A stretch of DNA of 64,000 nucleotides, taken from contig NW_019211455.1 of assembly GCF_002443255.2 (NCBI RefSeq), positions 18,017,126-18,081,125 of the forward strand. Reading direction: 5' to 3'. Origin of the DNA: Varroa destructor. Lineage: Eukaryota > Arthropoda > Arachnida > Mesostigmata > Varroidae. Positions 50,781 through 64,000 of the stretch are shown piece by piece. The translations under genes and the position numbers were made by a program. A model generated the notes under the pieces. The model was not told the DNA's origin, did not search any database, and saw nothing but the letters and a program-made list of their open reading frames with translations. Within the stretch, counting starts at the first letter, position 1; every line of letters begins with the position of its first letter.

Positions 50781-53700
50781 GCGAAATTACAGCCGAACAC
50801 CTGGTGAGTGAATTTCCGGTGCTGCTCCGGCGCCGTACGAACTTCCGTCGTCGGTACCGGTCGCCGTGGGGTTTTCACCGCCGAAACAATAGACTTCGTT
50901 CCTAATGCTGACACTACACAGGTAACATGCTAGTTTTTCATACGGGGCGCCCTAAACGATGCTCCGGATTAGCCCTTACTGGCATATATAGACCAATACA
51001 TGAATTCATCCAATCATTGTAGACTCCACAAGCAATAAACACAACCGTATCCTCGCACGGTCGGAGCTCGTTTTAGCGATACGCTATGAGTAATTCTATT
51101 CTTCAACAGAAACTATTACAAAGGAACGACAACACCAACAAAATACTACTTTGACTCCTTTTACTCGCAACCCATTATTCACTCACAAACTACTTAACCA
51201 TAACATTATTTCTATAAAACAGCAGCGACACGACAGGCTGTCACTTTTACCAGTACTTTTGCAGCGTAATCCCGCGACACGCTATGCATAAAATGTGTGG
51301 CAGCTTTTCGTAAGAAAAAGAGATGCTTTAACTCGTTCTTTTTTTTGTCAACCCGTTAGTTTCTCCGCCGTTTTCTGTCTCAATCTAATAACACAACACG
51401 GTGAGTCGGGCATTCTTTTTGGTTGGTTCATACGTTCGTGCCTTCACGCCGTCGTTCGTCTCTTCAGCCACAGTGAAGCCACGGTGAATTCTGTTGCTGA
51501 ATTTGAAACTCAGGAGTGTTGCTCCTCACTGATTCGTTATTCGTTTCCGCTCGTTTTCGTCTGCCGTTCATACGCAGCAGATGATTCGATGTCAGCAGCA
51601 GCAGCGGTAACAGTAACCAGAGCCCTTACGCTACTGACTTCACCTTGGAGGCTGCCTGATCTTCGTCTCGGACAGCTTCTGTCTGGTAGTCCGAGTTCTT
51701 CATTCTTTCACGGAACGATGGAATGCGAAGCCGACTAACCAGTGTGTTTATACACTTCGTTCGGAGCGTTCACTACTACCGCTAACGCTGCCGCTGTCGT
51801 TGAGCACACGGTGATCCTTTCCAAATACCTGTTCCGTCGTCTTCCCCTTTGCCGCACGGTGAGCGCTGATAGCCCCCGTGAGTAGAAACAGTTTTTTCTG
51901 TGAACCTAGTTATTCGCTGGATTGGCGCGGTTTGTCGCTCGCAAAACCCACCAGCCCTTTCCCATTGCTCCAACGATAGTAGCAGCGACGGCGGTGGCGG
52001 TGGTGGCGGCGGCGGCGGCGGCAGTAGTAGTAGCAGGACGATACATTGTTATTGTTGACTACTTTTCTTAAAAGCAGCGGAGAGCCCCTAGCTACTTCTT
52101 TTTCCGCTTCCATCCTCTTTCTAAAGTCGCTGGCACGATTCTCGTTACGTCGAACCCCTTTATCTGTATATATCCAAATCACTAACACCGATATATGTTA
52201 CCCTGTAACGTGCATATCAATCAATCGGGTGGAAAACAAACTCAAAACGACCAAAGGGATCGAATTGTATAAGAGCGATTCCACAGTCAGGACCTACATA
52301 TCTCACACAGAAGGAAAACCTGAGACCATCAAACCGCTCGCCTGTTGTATGGCCGCAGATTCCCAGCGTACGCTGAATTCATGAATCTAGGTTGTGAAAA
52401 ATCGGTGAGGAGTTCTATGGTTGGAAGTTTCCTTGAGGGCTTGATGAAGCCCGCAAATAAGTCCGATAGAGTAACATATTGTTTTAGCAATTTGACTTTC
52501 TTTCCTACACCTACCACATATTACATCTTTATATTTCTCTCATCGAATTTATACCCCTAAACGAAACATTTCCCGCGCAACATTTTCCTATTCTCTTTCT
52601 TGTTGCGGATATATCAATTCATTCATGCATTTCAAGTACCATTGATGCGGACCTCGCCGGTATTTTTTACGTGCTGTCGCTGCGAATCACCCGCCGGCCT
52701 CTACTGTATTGAATCCTATCTTCGTAGCCGGGGGTCATACTCAACGCGCGAACGCTTGTCACAGCAAAAATCATCATCCACATGCCGCTGCTGACGTCTG
52801 CGGTTTTGGTTAGCGAGCAGTAGCCGCTGTTTATTGTTAGTTGCTGCATTATCCGTGTCGCGTTCGAGCTGGATGGAGCTAGAGATAGCGGTGTGCAGTT
52901 TCGTCCAGGCTAGCTCGCTCGCTCTGCCAAATCTACTGCTGGCCCTTCAGAAAAAAAACGCCGAGCTTATGTGCGTCCTTGATCGCCTCGTCCGGCTCGC
53001 GTTTGGTGCGTATTCGGTACGATACGGCCAACTGTAAATTTGCGCTCGAATGCGAATTCCAACTGCCTACGTATAACACACACTGCTAGTCCATAGACAT
53101 TGTTAGTTCATTCATTATATATACACTCAATGCGGCTGCCAGCCCAGTATCACCACGACTTATCTGACAGTGTCCCCCTAATAGTGGTCGAGTGAAGGAT
53201 TCGTAGGCCTGCAGAGAGGTAGAAAAATAAGCAGGCACTGGGCGGCCATCTTGCGTCGCTGTCTTGTGCTGCCGACCTTGGCGCCAAGATTTAACAACAA
53301 CAAAAATCAGTAGATTGTTCGATTCGAGGAGTCCACCATAACACGCTATAAAACAGTAATGTAATGACATCTATTATTAGTAGGACAAGTCTAACCCGAT
53401 ATTGCCTGAGTGTCTACGTGTTTGTGTGTCTACGTTCGGCTTCAACAATCATGACTGGTAGTAGATCGCATTAGTAGTTAGAGTAAAAGGTCATTCTAAC
53501 GGTAGTCGGTAGTAATACAGTTCGCCTGCAAAGTAGCTTCCGCCGTGTATTCAACGCTTCACTCTTGGACCGTTCAGGACACGCGGTGGGTATGTATTAC
53601 ATGATGGAATTGAATTGATGATCCGTACCAATACCGGCTTTCTGTCTCTTCTACCCCACGTACCGCGAAGCCACGCAGTAGCAAACGGTTACAAACAAAC

Positions 53701-55133
53701 AAACCACCGTCGCCGCCGCTGCTGCTGCTGTTGGAAGGCTCGATCCGATATATTTTAATAAGTGCAGTTGTTCTTCTATGGGTTCAAGCAAAAAGCAAGC
53801 CTCTGCTGTCAGCTGTGTTGGAAGGAGGCCGCCGGCCGGTCGGTCGATCGGTCTGGGCATTCGACATTCCTAATTTGTACACTTGTGTCCGTATCTATAT
53901 GTGTATCGAGTCCGACATCTACTGTGTGCTAGATTATAGCGCCATTGTATCATAGGCTCTATACATTTAGTTAGCAAGTGGTATGAATAAAAACCGCGGG
54001 TTGTGAAAAGATGTGAATCAAATAGGCCGTCAAAGAAGGCGAGAACATTAGGGAAACAGGAAGGAGATCAAGACGGTCGAAGAACTGCGCTCCGTACAAA
54101 TGTCTATATCTTTCAGGCTCATTTCGAACACGAACAAACAAAGAGCCCCAAGCGTAGTTCGCGGGTCTGGTTCGATTCGAACGTGAACTTGAACTCAGAT
54201 GAACGCTTCGAGCCCCGAGTTTCGCCCGCTGTGTATGGTTGATTTTTGGTGAGGGTCTGTTTTACTTCCTTGAAAGAGTGCTGGTTCTTCTGTAGCGTAG
54301 TGGAGTTGTTAACGTACTCTGAGGGGGTGTTTTCCGGTACTTCACTGGCGATAACCACAAATGCTCTTAGTATTGTTCTGTTCGTTGTGGCTTCTGTTAT
54401 TGTTATTGTTGATGTCAATGTCAATGTTTTGGAGTAGCGGCGGAGTTCTTGTATGTGAGTATTGTCGTCTGTACTTCTGGTAAACGTGAATGAGCTAATA
54501 GAGTATCGATTGTGTCGATATTCGAAGACTTACTAAAGTGTGAACTGAGGCAGGAATCATTGGAGATGGGGAAGAATGAACAGCTGATATAAGCTAGCAA
54601 GTTTTGCCAATCGATCAGTTAATAAATCGACAAAACAATTTACGTGCAGCGGATAACAGTGCAACTCGGGCTGAAAATACAGTGGATATTAGTGTTGTTA
54701 TTATTTGGCAGACCTGATTATGAAAAGAAGAACAGTCATATGAAATAAATCGGAAAAGCAGTTACATGTAATCAGAGTTATAGAATTTAGTAATTGCACT
54801 AATATATTTAGTGGTGATGACGGCAATAAAGAGGGAGCGGAAAATACAAGAGGCTACCACAGAAATCGAGCTATTTAGAATACAATGACGAGGGAAAAGC
54901 AAAGCATGGTTATTACTTTAGCAGTAGTTTATTTATTACTACCATGTTAAAAACGTAATTTTACGAAATTTATGTAATTTAGAAACATCAAAATAATTTG
55001 TCTTATGAGACAAACATTAATGGCTACATATTGCGTACTGCTAAGCCTCTATACTTATAAACGAATGACTTTTTCAGCTTTTTTGTGAACTGAAGGCGTG
55101 TGACCAGGGGTTGTTGCAACACCAGCCGTCGCA
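50781..55133. other. CpG-bearing, triplet-repeat-rich region between XKR and ING3
   Basis: Base composition shifts here towards higher GC and CG content, with GGC/GGT, CAG and CTG triplet runs at 51591-51608, 51978-52036 and 53709-53732. This resembles promoter and leader DNA. It lies between the 5' sides of the XK-related gene (minus) and ING3 (plus), so either or both could start here. Many short frames are open, but none resembles a known family. A 50.8 kb minus-strand frame is discussed as a possible XKR exon. Confidence 0.45.
51978..52036. repeat. GGC/GGT triplet repeat tract
   Basis: About 58 bases of AGC, GGC, GGT and AGT triplets with a core of consecutive GGC units. Low complexity; probably in untranslated or promoter DNA. 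Confidence 0.85.
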
Positions 55134-58100
55134 ATGCTCTATCTGGAGGACTACTTAGAGAGTAAGTGATGTTTTCATAAAGTATAAATACATACACAAG
55201 AAACAATGCGTTCTAGCAATACTGGCAATTTTGTTAGCAGCATCAATTACGAGTGCAGCAGTAAGATTTTATAACAAAAGTCGAACCATGTGGAGTCGAT
55301 TGAAGTTCCAAGTGGTAAATATACAGGTGTTACAATTATTGGACAAACAGCTGATTTCTTGTGCCTATTGGACACGAAACCGAAATAACCGGAATAAAAA
55401 CTTGTGCTACCTTTATATTGTAGAATACATATTAGAGTGGATTTTTCGATTCTAATAAGGATAATTAGAAAATCAACGTACCAATAAAAATAAAGTACAA
55501 TAATTAAAAGTAATAATAAAGAACGATTTATGGTTTTTAGGCCTAATTTGAGACAAAGGGATATATATATGAGTTGCCATAGCCTTACTCAGCCATTCCA
55601 TGAATGCCATTTTTAAATTTCATGTAGTCTATGCTGTAGTTGACAGCCATTGGCTTTGAAGACTTTTTTGATTAATTATCCAAAAAAAAATATGAATTCT
55701 GACCAGCATCATGAATTTACAAGGATCGCCTCTGTCTTGAATTATTGATCCACAGTACTATGCTTATGATTTTTGTTTTGAAGCGTGAGATATTTTTTTA
55801 ATACTTGTTTTTTGTCTGGTGACGTACCGATGGATATACCCTATTTTTTATTTAAAATTTCATCTTTATAAATATCACAAAATACATATTTTTTTACTTG
55901 TGGTGGCCTCTTTTGTTATTATTATTTAAACCTTAATTTGCGCAAATAGTAAGTCCCTAGCAAACGGAAAGCAGTTAAATTTATTAAAAAAATTCAAAGA
56001 CCAATTTGAATAGGCAGGGAGAAAATAATCGCTTGCCGCTATAAATAAATGAACAAAAAAAACTTTCTTGGATGCGTTTTATAGTAAGATGCAAAAGAAG
56101 GAACGATATCATGAAATCGTGTTATGCTTAACAGTATTCGTTTTCAGCCATACATATAATACAGTTTCGCGCTAAATGTAAACTTGTGCATTGCTCTCTC
56201 CTACTTTCTTAGTTTGTCGGTCGTTCCACGAATCATAGAAGCTCTTTCTGCACATTTCATTTGTGTCGTTATTACCAGTGTTCGATGACGCTTACCTTAG
56301 GGAATAACAAGTATCTAATATATTAATCTGATGAATAAAACAGTAAAATCCTGGGTGTGATTTGGCTTGCTGTACTGATTACATGCTGATTAGATGAAAC
56401 CACACCTGCGGCTTCCTTGTACTTCTTAAAATTAATATCGTTTTACCTTTAGTGGTTCGCAATTTATACATCTTGTATGAGTATTTGCACACTAGCTTTG
56501 AATCGTCTTTAATTTTCCTTGTTTGAAATTAGTAATGAATTGAAGTAGCCTCTTTCTGCTGAGTAGACACAGATAGTGAGTCATTCTGTGCTCTTCGTGA
56601 CTTTAAACCTGTAGGTTTCATGAAAGGTACAGCAGTGGTCTTGGATTCTTCGGATTTATGAGCATAAGATTTTATCAGTATTTGCTTAATGAAAATAGAA
56701 TTGGGTTTATCTAAGGTTACGCCTCTTCGTCAGTTTTTTAGCAAGTGGAGTGCGTTTGAGTCCGACAGTATTAGGCGAGTATTTGGACCGTTCAGTCTGG
56801 CACGTATTAGTGCTTGATCTCTTCGGTAACTCGATTTAAACAAAATTAATGCTCGTACATTGCCATATTTACGTGCAGCCCAAATTAAGATAAAATATCT
56901 AGTTATAGTAGTTTGCTTAAAAACGACACGAGAGTTCAGCACAATTAATTCGTTTTTTTTTTCATATACCTGAACTATGATTAACATTATTATTAGCCGT
57001 GAACATTATTCGACTTTTGTCAGTCTATTTTTCAAGATTATTCGATTTTCAGTGATTGAGCACCTTCCTCAGGAGCTGCGCGACAGATTCACGGATATGC
57101 GCGAAATGGACCTTCAAGTACAAAGTAAATTGTTTACTTATTACTTATTTATACTATTTGAGAAGTAGTGTAAGTAATTATGATTTTAGAAATAAGACGT
57201 GTTTGAAGTCTGAACCTATCCTTAATATCAGTACCAAACGGAAAACTTAAAAACATGTTTTCGTTATTAATATAACGGTTATATAATAAAATTAATATAA
57301 CATCTACAATATAGATGTACAAAAGCACTAAAAGTAAGATGTTCATCATCGCCTTAAGTTGCTTAACGTGTTCTCACATTGCCATTTGTATCGCCTTGGA
57401 TTTGATCCTGGGATGCGCTCTGTTTCATAAAATTTGCGTTTGCCTTACTATCCCTACAGACGCTGTGGACACACTTGATGAACGCGTGAAGGCGTTTTTT
57501 GCGAATGCAAAACGTGTATCCACTGAACAACAGGATGAGGAATGTCGGAGAATCTGTGAAGACTATCAGCGCGTAATATTAGATGCTGAGGAAAAGGTAC
57601 AGATAGCTAATCAAATATATGATCTTGTTGAACGCTATCTGCGAAAATTAGATCAAGAACTGCAGAAGTTTAAGATTGAACTCGAAGCCGATAATGCAGG
57701 CATTACAGAGATCCTTGAGAAACGTAAGTACTAGTATTTATCTATGTTGTAGTTACTTAAAATATATGGTGAAGCCTATACGAAATTTACTTTATCAACA
57801 GATGTGGTCTACAGCGAATGGTCGCTACAGCAAAATTGCTACACGCCTCTATAAGAGTTCGGTGGATCTAATAATTAATTTTGGTGCAGGAGTTGGTAAA
57901 CCAGGGAGAAATTGGGATAATGAATTTAGGTAATTATAGGGGCTTAATTATCTAGAAAAGGGGGTATATAAAGGTTATTCTTAAGGTACTAAACAGAAAA
58001 TATTTCAAAACTGAGGTCTTAAATATTCGAAAAGACAAGGTTTTTTTGAAGCAATCGGAACAAAGGTTAACAGTTATGGGTAATTAATAATTTGGATCAC

Positions 58101-60015
58101 AACAAAGCATTTAGTGACAGAGATTAAGCAAAAGCAGTGCGAGTAATGCTTGAGAATATACGGGTTATACTTATATCGTCCACATAGCTTTCGTTCTTAT
58201 ACGTGTGAACTGGATTCGCGGATAGTGAGTTGTCTTTCTATAAAATGATGTTAATCTCGAGTCATCATAAAATTGTCATTTAAGGCTCAAGCATTTATAC
58301 TAAATCCAATGACGTGTGCGCAGTTACTTCACTTCCATGAACGCTTAATAGTAGTAGAGATGAACCTGATAAAAGTAATAAATAATAATAAAAAGTACAA
58401 TACAATTTCGGCTGATTTTGTCCCTTTTCACACGAACAGGCTCTTTAGAATTGGATAACACGACGCCGACAACAACAACACAACCTCCAGCCGTGACACC
58501 ACAACCGTCACGTCACGGTGAGAAGCGGCGGGCATCGGCGTCGACTTATGGCTCAGTATCACACAGTGGTGCCTCACAACACAGCAGCGGATCCGGACCT
58601 CCAGAGAACAAAAAACAGCACATAGATAAGATGCACGCACCGGAACCACTAATTAGAACGAATCCTGGTACGTATCATTGCCTGGGTATACCGGATATGT
58701 ACAGGAGAGAAACAAAAACGTGATTTTGTGCACGATCTGTGAAGTTTAAGTTGGTGCAATTACTGCAATTTATTTTTCGTGTTTGCAGTGACACCTAATG
58801 CATTAGCACCTCCGGCACGGGTTGCGTCTCCATTAAGTCGAGCCTCGTCGGCGGACTCAACCCGGTCGGCAGACGTCCTTGTATCTTCGGGGCCCTTGGG
58901 TCTCGGATCTCAAGCGATTGCTGCGGCTGCATCGCAGGCGATCGCTGCAACGCAGCAGATGCAACAGGGCCGACGATCCGCGTCGCTCAAGGCAAGTTAT
59001 GAGGCAATCGCGGTACAGAACCTTGCCGCACGTGAATTCACGTTGGGTAGCCGGGATATCGCGTCGCTCACACCAACGGCTGGGGGAGCACCTGCTGCTG
59101 CAGGAGCCGTTGCCGTATCGGGGACAGGAAGCGGTAGTCATTCAATACAAACACCTAATACGCCCGCGAGTGGGACCAGTTCTGGTGTATCACTCAGCTC
59201 ATCAATTTCAGCGTTACTCGAAGCACCTCTAGCCACTCCTACATCAAGGAAAAGTAATAAAAAGTGAGTTAGTTTGCATATTTTCAGAAGCTTTTAAAGT
59301 GCGGCTATATCGGAAAGGTCAAATTCTATGACTATTAGCGGATGCCACAGCACGTGATTTTTGTATTGGCTGGAATGATGGTCTGTTTTGAGATTCGAAA
59401 GGATTATAGCATAGAAGTCACGTAAGTCTTTAGTAGTGAGGAAAGGTCAACGTTTTCCTTAAGGCTTTATGCATGATGTGCATATCTTTTTTTATTTAGT
59501 AGAAAACAAACGCGACTAGTATTTTTCTTACAAAATAGAAAGTAAATCGTATAATGCAGACCAGAAATTATTTCAGTATTTGAGAAATCAAATCATACCA
59601 GTATTCACGACTTTCAACCTTGCGTAACCCATTATTTCTTCTGTGTTATAGGGCGCGGCCCTCGGCAAATCAGACGAGTTCAGCAAATTCGGCAGCACAT
59701 CATCTACTCGACTCCACAAGCGATACGAGTACGCACATGAACAGCTTTGGATCGTCGACGGTGGCCGCCACTGAAGACCCCGTCGCTGCGGACACGCCTG
59801 CTCAGGCAAACGCCGAATGGCAATATGACCCCAATGAACCTCGTTACTGCATTTGTAATCAGGTGTCCTACGGCGACATGGTCGCCTGCGACAACGAGGG
59901 CTGTCCTTTCGAGTGGTTTCACTATCCATGCGTCAATATCAGTCAACCACCGAAAGGCAAATGGTTTTGTCCTCAATGTACTGCAAGCATGAAACGGCGA
60001 GGTAAACTTCGCTAG
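55134..60015 (+). CDS. ING3: ING3, PHD-finger subunit of NuA4/TIP60, six exons
   Basis: Inhibitor of growth 3 is a nuclear subunit of the NuA4/TIP60 histone acetyltransferase complex and reads H3K4 trimethylation through its PHD finger. Exons 55134-55161, 57053-57124, 57460-57723, 58440-58667, 58789-59263 and 59652-60015 join in agreeing phases at GT-AG sites to give 476 residues; human ING3 has 418. The 28-base first exon encodes MLYLEDYLE and splices in phase 1 to give [20 protein letters not shown], the family N-terminus. The ING domain runs to about residue 121 ([32 protein letters not shown]). The middle is a Ser/Ala/Thr-rich linker with the conserved [16 protein letters not shown]. The PHD finger occupies residues about 420-467, with CxC, CxxxxC, HxxC and CPQC zinc ligands and the [20 protein letters not shown] signature. 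The tail MKRRGKLR is basic. Confidence 0.97.
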
Positions 60016-60721
60016 AAGAAGAATATACACCAGAAAAGCAAACAAATCGTTTGATCTATTTATCATCAACAACTTTGTGATTGAAACTGATATTTTGGAC
60101 CGAAAGTATCGCCGTAAAAATCGTCTGCTATTTAAGGTCCTTCAGTTTCTCTTTTGATCCAGTTGAATCGTCTAGCAGCTTTCTATCGTTCATTTTGGAC
60201 TGAAGGCTTAAGAGACAAAGTTGATTTAAGCTATGAATTGAATTGAGACGCATGGCGTAAGCGGAGGGAGAGCAGTCACACACCTTTAGCCATTACTCGT
60301 TCTCTATTATTTATTATTGGAAGAGCCTTACTTTTATCACTCCTCTAGATTATTCTTCGTTATCGCAATTTTCCTTGCTTTGGCTAATAAGTTGGGCTAT
60401 TTCAGTTTAATAGGCACACTGACATACAGACATATTATTAGTTTATAATGATTATTACGTATGATGGTCAAAACTTGTACACCATGCTTGTTCTGTCTAA
60501 AATTTAGCTTCAACAAATACAGTAATGATTAATGTAGTATGACAAAAACGTAGAAAATACAGAGTCCTGCGAATAGGGCATATGGTGGTTGACATTATTC
60601 AAGAGAAAAGGTTGCCTGCTTTAATTAGACAGGAGTATTTGAGTGAATGCAGTGAGGGAATGTTTCCAAATATGCATATGAAGAATTGAGCCTAAAGATG
60701 AACTAGTGTGTGGTTTATCAA

Positions 60722-60734
60722 AATAAAAAATAAA
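60722..60734 (+). terminator. Candidate poly(A) signals of ING3
   Basis: Two close AATAAA hexamers about 710 bases downstream of the ING3 stop. The nearest clear canonical signals I found on this strand; use is inferred. Confidence 0.3.
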
Positions 60735-63700
60735 ACTTTTGCTAAGGTTAACAGGGCAATGACTAGGCTGTTGCATTAACTCACCGATGATGGTAGTAAC
60801 AACAATAATGAAAATAATCACAATTCTGGCTAGCTGAATTATCAACGATATTCAATTCAAGTTGATTATCAATTAGCTAATGCTGCAGCGATGCAGGTTG
60901 CGAAAGTCAGATGGAAGCATGTATTGACGGAATGAGCGGTTGATACGCTAAACGCGCTCTCAATATGCTTCTACGAAGACGATTATGGGCAGTGTTTTTG
61001 TTCGTGCGGGACGCTCCCACATGCGCATGCGTCAAGTATAAAAGTAAATATAGAAGTAGCAGTATATAAGTAGTTAGCTAGAAGAATAAATAATTGAGAA
61101 AATAAAAACAGAGCAGGACACTAAACTAAATACAAACAAACAGCGATGTTGTGGCAAAATTAAGAGGAACACCAATTGGTTATACCGGCCATCCTTTCAG
61201 AGGATATACGCGTAGGTATATAGGTTATAGAAAAACATTGATGACAACAAAGCAAGACAAGAAAACCCGTGTAAAGGGGGCGGGGGGTATTGCAGAAAAA
61301 CACTTACAACGGGCACAATAAATAACAGTCGTGAAGATTTTCCTCAGAATTAAATATTATTCTGTAGGCTTTGAGAAGGCTAACCGTAACAACTCTCAAA
61401 AGACGATTATCTTTGGCATTTCATGGGCTTTTTGTTTTATATTTACTGTATATTTAGGCAACACGCGTGCTAGGTATTAGTGAATTACTGCATCGATATT
61501 TTATAGGAGGTTGAAGATTAACGAAATATCAATGGATGATTTATGTATTTCACTCAGATATTTGCATCATTGGGTTGGACTTAGCAAAGCTGAGTCGATG
61601 CCGTTTTACGCAGAGTAATATTTGGAGATCAGATAAAAGGCAGATAGACGGTCAAGAATTATTAGACGAATTGATCATCTTTCTGCCGTGGAAAAGGAAG
61701 ACGAATTCAAGAGCGAGTGCAGTAAAACTTCGGCTGGTTTACAGAGTCTGTGTTTTTTTTTGTCCCTCATAAGCGGAGACAGTGGCAAATAACAGGGACA
61801 GTAGATAAAATATTTACTGTAAATACGGCCTGTTTGCCATGCAATATCTGTATGACAAGCGCACTTTATGGTAGCTAAAATAAGCACGTATAATGACGGC
61901 AAGTACCGTAAAATTACCGAATGTACCGCAAGAAAATATAGAAAAGAAAGATGAAAATACCAAACAAACAATAGATGAACGTGAATTAGAAGGGTATGGT
62001 TCAGTATCCAAATGTAAAAAGTACGCTTTACTGTTATCGATAATGACTCTGTGGTAATTTTTCATATAATTGTGCAAAACACAACAAAAAGTATAGAAGA
62101 CCAAAACCTATTGTATAGTAGGCGTTGTCATTAGAACATCACTGAAGTCAATAAACTGTATTATAATCATGTACAAACAAGATTACTTTTTGCGTTTTCT
62201 CTGGGTTTTTTTCTTTATAAAGCATTTCAATCAAAGCGCCTGCAATATGGCTATCTTGCTGCTAATTTTAAAGTTATAATATAAAGCTCATTAATAAGGT
62301 GTTTCCTTGTTTTTACTACCTATCTAGTAGATCTCTTTTTTATAAAACAAGTTAGGGTTGTCAGCAATTGAAACTGGACGATGATTTTGCCTTATGCTTG
62401 GCTCATTCTAGAGCACTTCAAACGTATCTCATCAATCTAATGCTTGTATGTTAAAAAAAAACGCTTTATGATCTGGAGTGATAAAAAGTTTAGGTTCAAA
62501 CCGAGTTTATCAGTATCAATTTCCGTTTTTGAGTCCTTAATCGTAGATAATGACAGCTTAAGTTACATTTCTATTAATTATATTTCTGTAACGAAAAGTT
62601 GCTTTGATGGCACGAAGGTGCACAAAGCTTTGTCTTATGTTACTCTTTGTTGGATGATAAAAGCCTGAAAAGCAGTGATTCTAATACTGAATATAGAATG
62701 TTTTTTAGAGCAATTTTCTAAAATATAACTTTAGAAATTTACCTGTTCCGTACGCAACTTGATGCACTTAGTGATAAAAGAATTTAAACGACATCGGCTG
62801 AACAAAGCACGAAACAATCACAAATGTTTGCCACTGGCATTTACGTCTTGCCGATCTTCGCAAAACTCTAATATTCTGTGTAGTCAGTCGCTAGAGTGAA
62901 CTATAGGAATCGCAGGACACATTCTTTACATATAATTTTTAAAATGAATGAAGTAAACGGCAAAAAAACTATGTCTCCCATTCATTGAGTGCCGCTAGCA
63001 TTTTACGTCTATGGCAGGTGCTAGCTCCGATAAGTCCTAGTCGTTCGATGTCCTTTTATCCCTTTTGTGTGTACTGCTTTTTCTACTAAAAATGTACAAA
63101 CAAAACATCAACAAAATCCGATCAGCAAGAATCTAGTTTGCATCGCATTTTTACTTACTGATCAAAAGTGAACTCGAAGATCGGTAGCTGGCTGACACGG
63201 ACAGGGAATTTTTGAAGTAGTAATGTGAAGATTGAAATAAAAGAATCTATTAGTCCTGCTGTTGTCTGTGTCATCTTCCGACTATAAGTAAAGGCGTCGA
63301 CTCCAAAGACGCTGAAAATTCGCGCGAATCATTGCTTGACCGATTATGTGTAAACGCAGGCATGTATACGTGGGCTTACATTAGATCATAATCTACGTAC
63401 TGCAAGGTTGATTAGTATTATTATGTATTTATGTGAAAAGCTCTATATAGGTAATGGTTGTGTACAAAGTAGAAGGAATTATTGCAACCCTTTTTGACAA
63501 TTGGAAACAATTGTTTACTTCAGAGTAATCGATTGGGTATTGACTTCTCACCAATAGCAAATGTGGCGAGCTTGTTTAGTCACAGTCTTTCAGTCTGTTA
63601 GAAGTACACGCATCATGGAACCTTAACACCCCTCGAAACGCACATTTTCGTCTGTCTCTCTGACTGTTTTATTCTTCCGTCTGTTGCATTGCTGCCGTGG

Positions 63701-64000
63701 TACTAATTACCTGTCGCTTTAGGTCAATGGTAAAATTGTAGCACGTAACAACAACTAATTGATACTGCAAATGTAAAATTGCACTCATAATATTCTATAA
63801 GAGCCATTCTATACAGACGTCTAGTAAAAACGGCAATCTATGCCGAAGTAAGACATATTGAAACATGAAACGTGGCGTCATTGCCATCCAACATCTTGCC
63901 TATGATATATATATATATATATCAATCGAACAAATACTACTGTTAATATTATAAATTAAGGAATATGTAACAAGTTGTGTCATGTTCATACACGCTCTGG
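60735..64000. other. Intergenic tail of the window
   Basis: AT-rich, with scattered AATAAA motifs on plus (61086, 61317, 62149). No frame with family resemblance or convincing splice structure on either strand. A (TA)n run lies at 63905-63922. Confidence 0.5.
63905..63922. repeat. (AT)n microsatellite
   Basis: Nine AT units, uninterrupted, in intergenic DNA. Confidence 0.95.

Noticed and set aside
51295..51738. 147-codon plus-strand open frame in the CpG-bearing region
   Set aside because: Low-complexity, promoter-like composition with no domain; overlapping frames on both strands are equally open.

Overview
The window is nuclear DNA from a metazoan. Genes are widely spaced and split by GT-AG introns, the DNA is AT-rich, simple repeats are frequent, and a run of exactly 100 Ns marks an assembly gap. 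The intron-containing genes encode animal proteins closest in memory to arthropod and vertebrate orthologues (CTR9, Phafin/rush, RNase kappa, an XK-related protein, ING3). An arthropod, possibly a chelicerate such as a mite, is my best guess, but the sequence alone does not prove it. No bacterial-type system, CRISPR array, rRNA or convincing tRNA was found.

Layout from left to right. At 3.16-5.47 kb (minus) is a four-exon gene for a secreted, glutamine/proline-rich protein with a TATA box. At 7.63-13.23 kb (minus) is a complete eight-exon CTR9, the TPR scaffold of the PAF1 elongation complex, with an unusual Arg-Ser-rich C-terminus. At 17.84-18.79 kb (plus) lies a decayed kynurenine aminotransferase copy with stops, frameshifts and a probable relict intron. 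An assembly gap follows at 19.9-20.0 kb. At 21.58-26.29 kb (minus) is a Phafin-type PH-FYVE gene whose first coding exon was not found. At 28.83-29.41 kb (minus) is a single-exon acidic protein of unknown family. RNase kappa is complete at 35.46-37.35 kb (plus). At 40.64-41.59 kb (minus) is a single-exon orphan with lipidation-like motifs at both ends. At 43.63-46.12 kb (minus) is an XK-related membrane protein lacking its 5' exon. At 55.13-60.02 kb (plus) is a complete six-exon ING3 with an N-terminal ING domain and a C-terminal PHD finger. The rest is intergenic or intronic DNA with microsatellites and several hairpins.

The genes form no obvious pathway cluster. CTR9 (PAF1 complex) and ING3 (NuA4/TIP60 acetyltransferase) both act on chromatin during transcription but are about 42 kb apart, which I read as coincidence. 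Splice junctions were worked out by hand from GT/AG sites, reading phase and remembered family sequences; they were not checked with transcripts. The items most worth a second look are the CTR9 RS tail, the aminotransferase pseudogene, the doubly lipidation-tagged orphan and the perfect hairpins.
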